Below are positions 1 to 9,299 of a stretch of DNA of 50,150 bases, piece after piece (positions within the stretch are counted from its first letter, which is position 1; every line of letters begins with the position of its first letter). Source of the DNA: CAVDAL01 sp963606965. GTDB lineage: Bacteria; Actinomycetota; Coriobacteriia; Coriobacteriales; QAMH01. Location: assembly GCA_963606965.1 (NCBI GenBank), contig CAVDAL010000108.1, positions 1 through 50,150 of the forward strand, in the 5' to 3' direction. Position numbers and translations under genes: made by a program. The notes beneath the pieces are model-generated. The model did no database searches, was not told where the DNA came from, and was given only the letters and a program-made list of their open reading frames with translations.

Positions 1-17
1 AGCACCCGAATGCCCCC

Positions 18-66
18 TTGAAACTTCCCCAAGTTTGCTATAAAGTGTAATAGAACATTTGTTTCG
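18..66 (+). promoter_or_regulatory. Candidate ruvC promoter with SOS (LexA) box
   Basis: A TTGAAA element at 18-23 and an extended -10 (TGC then TATAAA at 39-44) are separated by 15 bases. Directly downstream, 53-64 reads GAAC-ATTT-GTTT, which matches the Gram-positive LexA consensus CGAAC-N4-GTTYG at 8 of 10 fixed positions; the outer C and G (52 and 65) differ. The box would overlap the transcription start of ruvCAB, genes that are SOS-regulated in many bacteria. The spacer is short, so the promoter call is tentative. Confidence 0.45.
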
Positions 67-86
67 TTTATTTTTGAAAGGCAAAC

Positions 87-632
87 GTGGACGCAAGAAT
101 CATATTAGGAATAGACCCAGGACTAGCCAATACAGGCTGGGGCGTCATTGCTGCATCTAAGCAAAAGCTAATCCCTCTTGCATATGGTTGCATTCAAACG
201 TATAAATCACAAGAACTTCCACTTCGCTTATGCATAATTTCAGACGAATTAAAAAATATCGTTCAAAAATATAACCCGCAAGAAGTAAGCGTTGAATCAA
301 TCTTTTTTTGCGCAAATACAAAATCTGCAATGCTAACAGCTCAAGCTCGCGGCGCAGCTCTTTGTGCATGCGGGCAAATGAATTTGGATTATGCAGAATA
401 TACTCCTATACAAATTAAACAAGCACTTGTTGGAACGGGCGCAGCAGACAAATATCAAGTTCAATATATGGTGAAAGCTGTTTTAAACTTCAGCGACATT
501 CCAAAACCTGACCATGCAGCAGACGCTTTAGCAGCCGCAATTTGTCATGCAAGAATGAAGCCTGCAATTTTGCAAGAAGCGCATAGCAAACAAATATATG
601 AGCAAAACAAAATAATGAAAGAGGAAGCATGA
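87..632 (+). CDS. ruvC: Crossover junction endodeoxyribonuclease RuvC
   Basis: RuvC is the Holliday-junction resolvase that works with RuvAB in recombinational repair. The 181-residue product has normal family length. The RNase H-like acidic core is visible: D10 in GIDPG, E70 in VSVES, and H143/D146 in DHAADALA, the same residues used by the Thermus enzyme. The start is GTG, preceded by GAAAGG at 76-81 with five bases of spacing. Its stop overlaps the ruvA start by four bases (ATGA), so the two are translationally coupled. An SOS-like box lies just upstream. Confidence 0.96.
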   Translation: MDARIILGIDPGLANTGWGVIAASKQKLIPLAYGCIQTYKSQELPLRLCIISDELKNIVQKYNPQEVSVESIFFCANTKSAMLTAQARGAALCACGQMNLDYAEYTPIQIKQALVGTGAADKYQVQYMVKAVLNFSDIPKPDHAADALAAAICHARMKPAILQEAHSKQIYEQNKIMKEEA

Positions 633-1216
633 TTTCATATTTAAAAGGAATAGTCGCTGCAAAAGGAGCAGACTCTGTAATAGTTGAAGTTCAAGGCATT
701 GGCTATGAACTTGCAATGTCAACAAAGTCCATTGCAGACTTGCCGCAAACAAATCAGAATGTGCAAGTTTGGGTGCATATGCATGTTAAAGATGATGGAA
801 TTTCTCTTTATGGCTTCAGCAGCTTAAAAGAACGCGAACTATTCACAAAGCTAACCAATGTGAGCAGCATAGGGCCAAAAACAGCATTAGCTGCACTTTC
901 CTCTTATTCAGCAGATGAACTTTTGCATGCAATAACACAAGCAGATTTATCTGCGCTTTCAAAAATTCCAGGAATTGGCAAAAAGAGTGCTCAGCGCATT
1001 ATTTTGGAACTTCAAGGAGTACTACAAACACAGCAAGATACAATTACAACAAGCACAAACAATTCACAAGAAATAAATGATGCGATACTCGCTCTTGAAT
1101 CAATGGGCTTTTCATCTGCAGAAGTTTCAAAAGCAATGCAAGATATAAACACAACGGAAATGAACAGCTCACAGCTAGTGCGCTTCGCACTAAAAAATTT
1201 AGGCGGTAAAAAATAA
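629..1216 (+). CDS. ruvA: Holliday junction branch migration protein RuvA
   Basis: RuvA is the DNA-binding tetramer that loads RuvB at Holliday junctions. The 195-residue protein shows the N-terminal OB domain (YLKGIVA start, residues 1-65), the tandem helix-hairpin-helix region (SSIGPKTALAALS and KIPGIGKKSAQRIILEL, about 75-135), and the C-terminal RuvB-contacting domain (ALESMGFSSAEVSKA, about 150-195) after a Thr/Gln-rich linker. A GAGGAAG ribosome site lies inside the end of ruvC. Its stop codon shares one base with the ruvB start (TAATG). Confidence 0.95.
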   Translation: MISYLKGIVAAKGADSVIVEVQGIGYELAMSTKSIADLPQTNQNVQVWVHMHVKDDGISLYGFSSLKERELFTKLTNVSSIGPKTALAALSSYSADELLHAITQADLSALSKIPGIGKKSAQRIILELQGVLQTQQDTITTSTNNSQEINDAILALESMGFSSAEVSKAMQDINTTEMNSSQLVRFALKNLGGKK

Positions 1217-2244
1217 TGTGGGAAAATGAAAATATAGATGAATTTACATCGAATGCGCGACTTGTTAGTCCAAAAGAAACTGAAGCAGAAAAAACAGAAC
1301 ACAATTTGCGCCCACAATATTTGGACGACTATATCGGGCAAACTCGCATAAAAGAAAATATGCGAATTCTTATTCAAGCAGCAAAAAAGCGTGGAGAAGT
1401 TCTTGATCATTTGCTATTCAGCGGTCCAGCTGGTCTTGGAAAAACAACATTAGCAAATGTTATTGCTAATGAAATGGGCGTGAATATCAAAACAACATCA
1501 GGACCTACAATTGAGCGTTCCGGCGACTTAGCTGCAATACTCACAAATTTGGAAGAAGGCGATGTTTTATTCATTGATGAAATTCATCGCATGAATAGAA
1601 GCATTGAAGAAATTTTATATCCAGCAATGGAAGATTATGCACTAGACATAATAATTGGACAAGGTCCTGCAGCGCGCAGCATACGCCTTGATATTCCACA
1701 TTTCACTTTAATAGCAGCAACAACTCGCACAGGGCTTTTAACAGGTCCTTTGCGCGACCGCTTTGGAGCAACATATCGCTTGGAATATTACAATCCGCAA
1801 GAATTAAAAGATATCATCATAAGGTCAGCAAGCATTCTTGGAATTTCAATAGATGATAGCGGCGCATTAGAAATCGCAACTCGTTCACGCGCAACACCGC
1901 GCCTTGCAAATAGAATGTTAAAGCGCGTGCGCGACTATGCCCAAGTAAAAGCAGATGGCATTATCACAAAGAAAATTGCACAAGAGGCTTTAACTTTTTA
2001 TGAAGTTGACAAAATGGGACTAGACACAACAGATATCAAAATCCTTAACTTACTTGTTCGCACATTCAAAGGCAAGCCTGTTGGTCTATCAACTCTATCA
2101 AGTGCTCTTGGTGAAGAAGAAGGTTCACTTGAAGATGTATATGAGCCTTACCTTTTGCAACAAGGCTTGCTTATTCGCACTCCAAAAGGCAGAGTTGCAA
2201 CACAAAAAGCATTTGAGCATTTGGGTGAAGTCTATGAAGGCTAA
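1216..2244 (+). CDS. ruvB: Holliday junction branch migration ATPase RuvB
   Basis: RuvB is the hexameric AAA+ motor of branch migration. The 342-residue product has Walker A GPAGLGKTT (70-78), Walker B VLFIDEIHRM (from 117), a sensor/arginine-finger region (TTRTGLLTGPLRDRFG) and the C-terminal winged helix (VGLSTLSSALGEEEGSLEDV). It is the last gene of ruvCAB. Its stop is only 17 bp from the stop of the convergent LCP gene, and no hairpin terminator is visible in the gap. Confidence 0.97.
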   Translation: MWENENIDEFTSNARLVSPKETEAEKTEHNLRPQYLDDYIGQTRIKENMRILIQAAKKRGEVLDHLLFSGPAGLGKTTLANVIANEMGVNIKTTSGPTIERSGDLAAILTNLEEGDVLFIDEIHRMNRSIEEILYPAMEDYALDIIIGQGPAARSIRLDIPHFTLIAATTRTGLLTGPLRDRFGATYRLEYYNPQELKDIIIRSASILGISIDDSGALEIATRSRATPRLANRMLKRVRDYAQVKADGIITKKIAQEALTFYEVDKMGLDTTDIKILNLLVRTFKGKPVGLSTLSSALGEEEGSLEDVYEPYLLQQGLLIRTPKGRVATQKAFEHLGEVYEG

Positions 2245-2261
2245 AACTTTATTAGCATAAA

Positions 2262-3545
2262 TTAATAAGGCATATAATCTTTGCCAACCACAACAAGCAA
2301 GTCGCCATCAAATGAATATCTATAAGCACTTGCCACAGTTCTGCCCTGCCCTAAATCTGAAACAAGCAATTTAGCAGCTGCTTTGTTGCTGTCTTTCTTA
2401 TAAACAACTAAAGTTTCTTCATAAACAAATTGTGCAGCATTGCCGCTGCTTTCAACTTTCCAGCCGAGCTTTTTAACCTGTTCAACGCAATCTGCGGCAA
2501 TACCTGTAACGCCAGCACCGTTCCATACAGTCACTTCATTAGAAGCTCGCAAATCTTTATTGCTTGAAACTTCCTTCTTGCTGGCAATTGGCCCTAAGCC
2601 ATTTGCAACGCGTTCAACCATAGTCTTCCAAGAAGAGCTTTCTGGTACTGCATAATCAACTGAATTTTCATTTTCATCTGTGTAAGGCATTGTTGCGGAT
2701 GAATAATTTTCACTAACATCCATGCCCTGCAATTCCGTAAAAATAGTCAACAAAGTATCCTGCGACATATCAGAGGCAAAATATTTATCAAAAGTTTCAA
2801 CTTGATTTTGCATTTCTTCAGAACTTGAACCAAAAATCTTTGTGAACAAACTTGAAGCAATATCATCAGCAGATTTAGAAGAATCTGGCAACTTCATGCC
2901 AACTTGCACAGATGCATATTCACTCAATCCAGTTTCTGAAAATTCAACATAATGGGCAATATCAACATCTGCCAAACTTGCTAAAGCTTGAACAACTCCA
3001 CTTTCGTGCTGTGAATCATACAAATCAGAAATTCGCATATATCCTGTTCCTTCAAGATACATGCGTGTATTTGTTGGAATCCACAAAAATGTAATCTCTT
3101 CATTTTCTGTATCAACATGACAAAGAGCGATTTTTTTAGCCGTGCCACTTTTCCCAAGCGAAGACTTTGCATCTGTTTGCGTCATAGCAATCCAGAAGGA
3201 AGTTGCACTATCAGATGGCGCAACCAAAGCGCTACTTAAAGAAGAAGTATCCAAAGAAGGACGAATCGAATCTTTGACTGTTTGCTTATAAACAATAACG
3301 CCAACAATTCCAGCCAACAAAAGAGCGAAAACAGCAATAACGATAATCAACAAAATATGCTTATTAACAAGCGGCGTCTTTTTTATAGCAGTTCCATGCT
3401 TTCTTGGAGCAGTCGAACGAGTATATTTTGAAGACTTCGCAAAAGTTAATCCTGAATTTTTCTGCGAATGAGCATATGGGCGTGACTTACCCCTGCCACT
3501 AAGGCCACTCATATCTAAACCGCTATTGCGTTTCCCAAAAGCCAT
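2262..3545 (-). CDS. Divergent LytR-CpsA-Psr (LCP) protein with LytR_C domain
   Basis: LCP proteins transfer glycopolymers from lipid carriers to peptidoglycan. This 427-residue protein has a basic cytoplasmic N-terminus (1-60), one membrane helix (about 64-86), an LCP-like domain (about 114-310) and a C-terminal LytR_C domain (about 335-425, VTVWNGAGVTGIA). The LCP fold is recognisable from the order WIPTNTRMYLEG, then ISDLYDS, then IAHYVEFSETG. However, the usual PRDTR reads PTNTR, and the C-terminal Arg-rich substrate-phosphate motif (RxxDSDxxRxxRQ type) is not visible. It may therefore bind rather than transfer. It lies 10 bp downstream of murA, in the same direction, with AGGTAA before the ATG. 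Confidence 0.72.
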   Translation of the reverse strand: MAFGKRNSGLDMSGLSGRGKSRPYAHSQKNSGLTFAKSSKYTRSTAPRKHGTAIKKTPLVNKHILLIIVIAVFALLLAGIVGVIVYKQTVKDSIRPSLDTSSLSSALVAPSDSATSFWIAMTQTDAKSSLGKSGTAKKIALCHVDTENEEITFLWIPTNTRMYLEGTGYMRISDLYDSQHESGVVQALASLADVDIAHYVEFSETGLSEYASVQVGMKLPDSSKSADDIASSLFTKIFGSSSEEMQNQVETFDKYFASDMSQDTLLTIFTELQGMDVSENYSSATMPYTDENENSVDYAVPESSSWKTMVERVANGLGPIASKKEVSSNKDLRASNEVTVWNGAGVTGIAADCVEQVKKLGWKVESSGNAAQFVYEETLVVYKKDSNKAAAKLLVSDLGQGRTVASAYRYSFDGDLLVVVGKDYMPY

Positions 3546-3555
3546 AAATTTTTAC

Positions 3556-4854
3556 CTATAAACAAGCACGTGTTGTGCGGCTAACGTCTGCACCAATTGC
3601 ACGCAACTTGTCTGCATAATCCTCATATCCTCTGTCAATGTGATGAATTTCGCCAACAACAGTTTGTCCTTGTGCTGCCAAAGCTGCAACAACAATTGCA
3701 GCTCCACCGCGCAAGTCTGTAGAAACAACAGGCGCACCAGCTAGTTCATCAACACCAGTAATCAAAGCATGGTGTCCATCAATGCGAATTTGTGCACCCA
3801 TGCGTGAAAGTTCAGAAGCAAACATGAATCGATTTTCAAAAACATTTTCTGTAATAATTGAATTGCCATCTGCCACAGCACACAAAACCATAAATTGCGC
3901 CTGCAAGTCTGTTGGGAAACCAGGATGCGGCAAGGTCTGAATATCAACAGCTTTCAAGCGGCCATCGCGTGAAACTGTAATTTCATCTTCGCCACATTCA
4001 ATATTGCAGCCCATTTGCGTCAACTTCTTTATAGCCATAGCCAAATGAGCAGGGTTAACGCCTTGAACAGTAATAGGGCCGCCCATCAAAGCGCCAGCAG
4101 CTAAAAATGTGCCAGCTTCAATTCTGTCTCCTACAGTTTTATGATGAGGAGCAATAAATTCTTCATCCGTGCCTTCAATTACATAATCTGGCGTGCCAAT
4201 ACCTTCAATGTGAGCACCCATTTCTGTCAAAAAATTAGCCAAGTCAACAATTTCAGGCTCACAAGCAGCATTGTGAATAATAGTTGTCCCCTTCGCGCGC
4301 GTTGCAGCCATCATCAAATTTTCAGTTGCTCCAACACTTGGAAAGTCCAAAATAATTTCATTGCCGCAAAGTCCACCATCATCAACATGGGCTTCAATAT
4401 AGCCATGATCCATTCTGAACTTAACACCCAAAGCTTCAAGACTTGTAATATGCATGTCAAGTTTTCTAGAACCAATCTGACACCCACCAGGCATAGCAAC
4501 TCTTGCACGACCAAACCTGGCAATAAGCGGCCCCAAAATAGAAATTGATGCGCGCATTTTTGCTACAAGTTCATATGGAGTTTCAAAAGAAGTCAAATTT
4601 GAAGTATCAATGAAAACAGTGTGCTTGTCAAAGCCGCGTTCAGGTCCACGAGTAACCTTTGCACCGATTGTGGTAAGGACTTTTTCCATTATTCTAACGT
4701 CTGAAATACAAGGGACGTTTTCAATGCAAGTTTCTCCTTCGCACAAAACACTTGCTGCCATCAACTTCAAAACGGAATTTTTAGCGCCGCCAATTGGCAC
4801 ACAGCCGCTAATTTTATTCCCGCCATTTATAACAAAAACTTCTTCTGAGTTCAT
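3556..4854 (-). CDS. murA: UDP-N-acetylglucosamine 1-carboxyvinyltransferase MurA
   Basis: MurA catalyses the first committed step of peptidoglycan synthesis, adding enolpyruvate from PEP to UDP-GlcNAc in the cytoplasm. The 432-residue length is normal. The active-site Lys is in IGGAKNS (K25), and the catalytic Cys that fosfomycin targets is C125 in MPGGCQIG, so it is the sensitive Cys form. Later motifs include the FPTDLQAQF segment. An AGGAA ribosome site precedes the ATG. The gene follows the ATP synthase terminator and is followed after 10 bp by the LCP gene, giving a two-gene cell-wall unit. I found no convincing promoter in the short gap. Confidence 0.96.
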   Translation of the reverse strand: MNSEEVFVINGGNKISGCVPIGGAKNSVLKLMAASVLCEGETCIENVPCISDVRIMEKVLTTIGAKVTRGPERGFDKHTVFIDTSNLTSFETPYELVAKMRASISILGPLIARFGRARVAMPGGCQIGSRKLDMHITSLEALGVKFRMDHGYIEAHVDDGGLCGNEIILDFPSVGATENLMMAATRAKGTTIIHNAACEPEIVDLANFLTEMGAHIEGIGTPDYVIEGTDEEFIAPHHKTVGDRIEAGTFLAAGALMGGPITVQGVNPAHLAMAIKKLTQMGCNIECGEDEITVSRDGRLKAVDIQTLPHPGFPTDLQAQFMVLCAVADGNSIITENVFENRFMFASELSRMGAQIRIDGHHALITGVDELAGAPVVSTDLRGGAAIVVAALAAQGQTVVGEIHHIDRGYEDYADKLRAIGADVSRTTRACL

Positions 4855-4932
4855 CTTTAAATTCCTTTTTCCCTTTTAGCGTTCGTAAGTTTATCAGGAA
4901 ACTTTGATGATTTTATGAATGCTATATATGGA

Positions 4933-4960
4933 AAAGAGCCACTCTTGACGAGCGGCTCTT
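4933..4960 (-). terminator. Terminator of the ATP synthase operon
   Basis: An inverted repeat pairs AAGAGCC-A-CTC with GAG-C-GGCTCTT around a TTGAC loop, with a single internal mismatch. Read on the minus strand it ends in TTTT and lies 25 bases after the atpC stop. It separates the atp operon from murA. Confidence 0.85.
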
Positions 4961-4984
4961 TATTCATTGCCTAAAGCTTTAAAG

Positions 4985-5386
4985 CTATTTTTGTTTGAGA
5001 AGCAATTCTTTCCATTTAATTTCAGAATTCAAAAATGCATAATTTGCAGCTTCTGAATCCATGTCTTCTAATTGAAAACGTAAAGCTTCAAGCTCTTTTT
5101 CAAGAGCATCGCGGTCAATATTGTCGTAGCTTTCAGCACGACTAGCAAGAATAACAACTTTCTCGCCGTCAATCTGTGCATAACCTCCTGCGATAACAAA
5201 ACGCTTTTGCTCTGGTTCGCCTTCAACAGTCACACGCACAGTACCGGCTTTCAGGTTTGTAACGACAGGCTCATGTTTTTCATAAACGCCCATCTCGCCT
5301 TCGGAAGCAGGGAAAACTACAAATTCAACCGTGTCAGAATAGAACTTGTGCTCAGGTGTCACAATGTCACATTGTAGTTTCGACAT
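4985..5386 (-). CDS. atpC: ATP synthase F1 epsilon subunit
   Basis: Epsilon is a rotor-stalk subunit that couples F1 to the c ring and can inhibit ATP hydrolysis. The 133-residue protein begins with the typical beta-sandwich sequence (CDIVTPEHKFYSDTVEFVVFP, with GEMGV) and ends in the two-helix C-terminal domain (DRDALEKELEALRF). It is the last gene of the operon, as in most bacteria. GAGGTG lies seven bases before the ATG, and a hairpin terminator follows. Confidence 0.95.
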   Translation of the reverse strand: MSKLQCDIVTPEHKFYSDTVEFVVFPASEGEMGVYEKHEPVVTNLKAGTVRVTVEGEPEQKRFVIAGGYAQIDGEKVVILASRAESYDNIDRDALEKELEALRFQLEDMDSEAANYAFLNSEIKWKELLLKQK

Positions 5387-5405
5387 AAGTCAACACCTCT
5401 TCCTA

Positions 5406-6824
5406 TTATGCCAGTTCCTTAGCAGCCTCAAGTACTTCTTCAATAGCGCCCTTGTTACGGAAAGCCTGTTCAGGTACGTCATCAAGTTCGCCATCGATAA
5501 TCATCTTGAATGAACGAACAGTATCTTCAACCTTAACATACTTGCCGTCAACGCCAGTAAACTGCTTAGCAACATGGAATGGCTGACCCAAGAACTGTTG
5601 AATCTTACGAGCACGAGCAACAGTAAGCTTTTGTTCTTCAGAAAGTTCATCCATACCCAAAATTGCAATGATGTCTTGCAAGTCAGAATATGCTTGCAAA
5701 ATCTCTTGCACCTGAACAGCCACATTGTAATGTTCTTCACCAACAACAGAAGCATCCAAAGCACGGCTTGTAGAACCCAATGGGTCTACAGCTGGATAAA
5801 TACCAAGCTCAGCAATTGAACGGCTCAAAACTGTTGTTGCATCCAAGTGGATAAATGCAGTAGCAGGAGCTGGGTCAGTAAGGTCATCAGCAGGAACATA
5901 TACAGCCTGTACAGATGTAATAGAACCCTTTGATGTTGAAGTAATGCGTTCCTGAAGGTCGCCCATTTCAGTAGCCAATGTTGGCTGGTAACCTACAGCA
6001 GATGGCATACGGCCAAGCAAAGCTGATACTTCTGAACCTGCCTGTGTAAAGCGGAAGATGTTGTCGATGAACAACAAAACGTCCTGACCTTGATCACGGA
6101 AATATTCAGCAGCAGTCAAGCCAGCCAAACCAACACGAAGACGAGCTCCCGGTGGTTCATTCATCTGACCATAAACCATGCATGTCTTGCCAATAACGCC
6201 AGACTCGCTCATTTCGAGGTAAAGGTCAGTACCCTCACGAGTACGCTCACCTACGCCGGTGAATACTGATGTACCACCATGTTCCTGAGCAAGATTGTTA
6301 ATAAGTTCCATAATAAGAACTGTTTTGCCTACGCCTGCGCCACCGAACAAACCGGTCTTACCACCGCGAATGTATGGCTCAAGCAAGTCGATAACTTTAA
6401 TGCCTGTCTCAAATGTCTCAGTCGATGTTGTCAAGTCAGAAAATTCTGGAGCTGGACGATGGATTGGATACCAATCTTCAACTTCAGGCATTGGCTTGCC
6501 GTCTACTGGTTCACCAATAACATTCCAAATACGACCAAGTGTTTGAGGACCTACTGGCATTTTAATTGGGCTGCCCGTGTCAATGACCTCGAGGCCGCGC
6601 TGCAAGCCGTCTGTTGCAGACATAGCAACACAACGAACCATACTGCCCGGAAGGTGGGTCTGAACTTCCAAAACGGTCTTAACATGACCAATTGGAGTGT
6701 CAGCTTCCACTGTCAGCGCGTTATAAATCGCAGGGATGCCGTCTGCTGGAAATTCACAGTCAACAACAGCACCAACAATGCGAACGATGCGTCCAGTGTT
6801 CATACTTGCGTCCTTATCACTCAT
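5406..6824 (-). CDS. atpD: ATP synthase F1 beta subunit
   Basis: Beta carries the catalytic nucleotide sites of F1. The 472-residue product has the P-loop GGAGVGKTVL, the catalytic GERTREG segment, the Walker B stretch DVLLFIDNIFRF and the DELSE sequence near the C-terminus (the DELSEED region is DELSEEQ here). It starts at ATG nine bases after the gamma stop and lies 19 bases before atpC. Confidence 0.98.
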   Translation of the reverse strand: MSDKDASMNTGRIVRIVGAVVDCEFPADGIPAIYNALTVEADTPIGHVKTVLEVQTHLPGSMVRCVAMSATDGLQRGLEVIDTGSPIKMPVGPQTLGRIWNVIGEPVDGKPMPEVEDWYPIHRPAPEFSDLTTSTETFETGIKVIDLLEPYIRGGKTGLFGGAGVGKTVLIMELINNLAQEHGGTSVFTGVGERTREGTDLYLEMSESGVIGKTCMVYGQMNEPPGARLRVGLAGLTAAEYFRDQGQDVLLFIDNIFRFTQAGSEVSALLGRMPSAVGYQPTLATEMGDLQERITSTSKGSITSVQAVYVPADDLTDPAPATAFIHLDATTVLSRSIAELGIYPAVDPLGSTSRALDASVVGEEHYNVAVQVQEILQAYSDLQDIIAILGMDELSEEQKLTVARARKIQQFLGQPFHVAKQFTGVDGKYVKVEDTVRSFKMIIDGELDDVPEQAFRNKGAIEEVLEAAKELA

Positions 6825-6833
6825 AGTTACTCT

Positions 6834-7724
6834 TTATTCCTCCAAGGCAGCTGCGCCGCCGACAATTTCTGTAATTTCAGTAGTAATTGCACTCTGGCGT
6901 ACTCTGTTGTACAGACGATCCAAAGTTGCAATCATGTCTGTTGCATTATCTGTAGCAGACTTCATTGCCTTACGACGTGCCCCTTGTTCAGCGGCAGCTG
7001 AATCAATCAGTGCGTGATAAATCATTGTCTCGACATATGCCGGGAGCAAGTTATCAAGAACTGCTTCAGCGTCTGGTTCGAATTCAGGAGTGGAGGATAT
7101 ACTCTCTGTCTCTTCCTCTGCTGGAGCGCTCATTAAAGCATCCGCCTCGATTGGCAGAATTAACTCACAGCGCAGATCCTGATCCGCTGCATTGCGTGCA
7201 TGATTATAGAAAAGCTTGACTTCATCTACAGATTCATCCAAGAATGCAGAACGCACATATTCAGAAATTTCACGTGCCTCTGCAATTGTTGGGTCTGCAG
7301 ACATATCGCGGAAGGCCAAAACTGGCTCAACATGGCGATATTTGAAGTAGCCAACGCCTTTTTTGCCACAAACAACGACATTTGTTTTGATGCCTTCTGC
7401 TTGGTTTTCACGCACATAGCTTTCGGCTAAGCGAAGGATGTTACTATTAAAACCACCTGCTAAACCACGGTCAGAAACAACCACGATTGCAACAGCAGTC
7501 TTTTTAGCTTCATGTTCCTTCAAAAGGGGATGATCGATGTTGCCTGAATGCTTTGCAACATCTGCAAGCACCGATGCCATAGCCTCAGAATATGGTGTGG
7601 CTTCGGCGATGCGCTCGGTTGCATGCCTAATTTTGGCAGTAGCGACCATCTCCATGGTACGCGTAATCTGCTTGGTACTATGTACCGAGGTTATACGCTT
7701 TTTAATGTCGCGGAGATTGGCCAT
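6834..7724 (-). CDS. atpG: ATP synthase F1 gamma subunit
   Basis: Gamma is the central rotating shaft. The 296-residue protein has the conserved N-terminal helix (DIKKRITSVHSTKQIT...MVATAK), the Rossmann-like core (VVVSDRGLAGGFN) and the C-terminal coiled-coil helix (RRKAMKSATDNA...YNRVRQSAITTEITEIVGG). An acidic insert at about residues 196-222 (AEEETESISS... EFEPDAEAV) lies in the globular domain before the last helix; extra loops in gamma are known from other Actinomycetota, but its role here is unknown. AGGGGTAAG precedes the ATG. Confidence 0.96.
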   Translation of the reverse strand: MANLRDIKKRITSVHSTKQITRTMEMVATAKIRHATERIAEATPYSEAMASVLADVAKHSGNIDHPLLKEHEAKKTAVAIVVVSDRGLAGGFNSNILRLAESYVRENQAEGIKTNVVVCGKKGVGYFKYRHVEPVLAFRDMSADPTIAEAREISEYVRSAFLDESVDEVKLFYNHARNAADQDLRCELILPIEADALMSAPAEEETESISSTPEFEPDAEAVLDNLLPAYVETMIYHALIDSAAAEQGARRKAMKSATDNATDMIATLDRLYNRVRQSAITTEITEIVGGAAALEE

Positions 7725-7733
7725 ATCTTACCC

Positions 7734-9299
7734 CTATTCCCCTACGGCAAACGTAGCTTTGAATGCCTTGATAGCTTCTTCAAGCTCTTCTGAAATTTCA
7801 TCTGTAAGCTTTCCTTCTGCAACAATCTTTGCTGCAACATCTGCAGCAGATGTGTGCATGTAGTCAATAAGACCAGCACGGAAACGCAAAACATCAGAAA
7901 CCGGAAGATCATCCAAATAACCTTTGTCGCCAGCAAAAATTGCAGCAACCTGATCTTCTACAGCCATAGCAGAATAACGACCTTGCTTCAAAAGCTCAGT
8001 CATGCGAGCACCACGGTCAAGCTGGTTCTGAGTTGCTTTATCCAAGTCTGAACCAAACTGAGAGAATGCTTGCAGTTCACGATATGCAGCCAAGTCAAGA
8101 CGAAGTGTACCAGCAACCTGCTTCATAGCTTTAATCTGAGCAGAACCACCAACTCGAGAAACCGAGATACCAACGTTAACAGCTGGGCGCTGACCTTGCA
8201 AGAACAAGTCTGACTGCAAGAAGATCTGACCATCTGTAATAGAAATTACGTTGGTTGGAATGTATGCTGAAACGTCGCCGCCCTGTGTTTCGATGATAGG
8301 AAGCGCAGTCAAAGAACCTGCACCATTAGCATCGGAAAGCTTAACAGCACGTTCAAGAAGACGTGAATGCAAATAGAAAACGTCGCCTGGATAAGCTTCG
8401 CGTCCTGGTGGGCGACGAAGAGTCAATGACATCTGTCTGTAAGCGACAGCCTGTTTGCTTAAGTCATCATAAATGCATAAAACGTGGCGGCCTGGATTTG
8501 TAGCAGAAGCTGGTTTGCCGTCTTCGCCGTTATACATAAAGAATTCGCCCATTGCAGCGCCTGCCATAGGAGCAATATATTGCAATGGAGCAGAGTCAGA
8601 TGCAGCTGCGACAACAACGATTGTATATTCGAGTGCACCATGCTTTTCTAAAGTTTCAACAACAGTAGCTACAGTTGATGCTTTCTGACCAATGGCAACA
8701 TAAACACAAATCATGTCCTTGCCTTTTTGGTTGATGATTGTATCAACACCAATTGCAGTCTTACCTGTTTGACGATCGCCAATGATCAATTCACGCTGAC
8801 CACGGCCAATCGGAATCATAGAGTCAATAGCAATAATACCTGTTTGTACTGGTTCATGAACTGGTTTACGTTCAATAACACCAGGAGCACGGAACTCAAC
8901 AGGACGATAGCCTTCTGGCTCAATTGGGCCTTTGCCATCCAATGGCATACCCAAAGGGTTAACAACACGGCCAAGCATTTGCTTGCCAGATGGAACCTCT
9001 ACAACGCGGCCAGTTGTGTGGACTTCATCGTTTTCTTTAATAACGGTGACGTCGCCCAACAAAACAGCACCAACCTCGTCTTCTTCAAGGTTCTGAGCGA
9101 GACCATAGACTGTCTTTCCTTCAGAAGAGACAAATTCCAAAAGCTCGCCCGCCATTGCACCCTTGAGGCCGTCTACGCGAGCGATACCGTCACCAACTTG
9201 AATAACGGTGCCGACCTCACGTGACTCTACGCTTGTTTTGAGGTTATCGAGCTGTGCGCGCAAAACCTCATCAATAGCGCTAGCGGTGATTTCCGCCAT
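7734..9299 (-). CDS. atpA: ATP synthase F1 alpha subunit
   Basis: Alpha is the regulatory nucleotide-binding subunit of F1. The 521-residue product has the delta-contacting N-terminus, the P-loop GDRQTGKTAI, and the alpha signature PAVNVGISVSRVGGSAQ. The start ATG shares one base with the atpH stop, with GGAGGTG just upstream, so alpha and delta translation are coupled. The gamma gene follows nine bases after the stop. Confidence 0.98.
   Translation of the reverse strand: MAEITASAIDEVLRAQLDNLKTSVESREVGTVIQVGDGIARVDGLKGAMAGELLEFVSSEGKTVYGLAQNLEEDEVGAVLLGDVTVIKENDEVHTTGRVVEVPSGKQMLGRVVNPLGMPLDGKGPIEPEGYRPVEFRAPGVIERKPVHEPVQTGIIAIDSMIPIGRGQRELIIGDRQTGKTAIGVDTIINQKGKDMICVYVAIGQKASTVATVVETLEKHGALEYTIVVVAAASDSAPLQYIAPMAGAAMGEFFMYNGEDGKPASATNPGRHVLCIYDDLSKQAVAYRQMSLTLRRPPGREAYPGDVFYLHSRLLERAVKLSDANGAGSLTALPIIETQGGDVSAYIPTNVISITDGQIFLQSDLFLQGQRPAVNVGISVSRVGGSAQIKAMKQVAGTLRLDLAAYRELQAFSQFGSDLDKATQNQLDRGARMTELLKQGRYSAMAVEDQVAAIFAGDKGYLDDLPVSDVLRFRAGLIDYMHTSAADVAAKIVAEGKLTDEISEELEEAIKAFKATFAVGE

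Noticed and set aside
6279..7001. A 240-residue plus-strand frame opposite atpD and atpG
   Set aside because: It is fully antisense to two certain genes, has a Cys/Asn/Trp-rich composition typical of shadow frames and no ribosome site.
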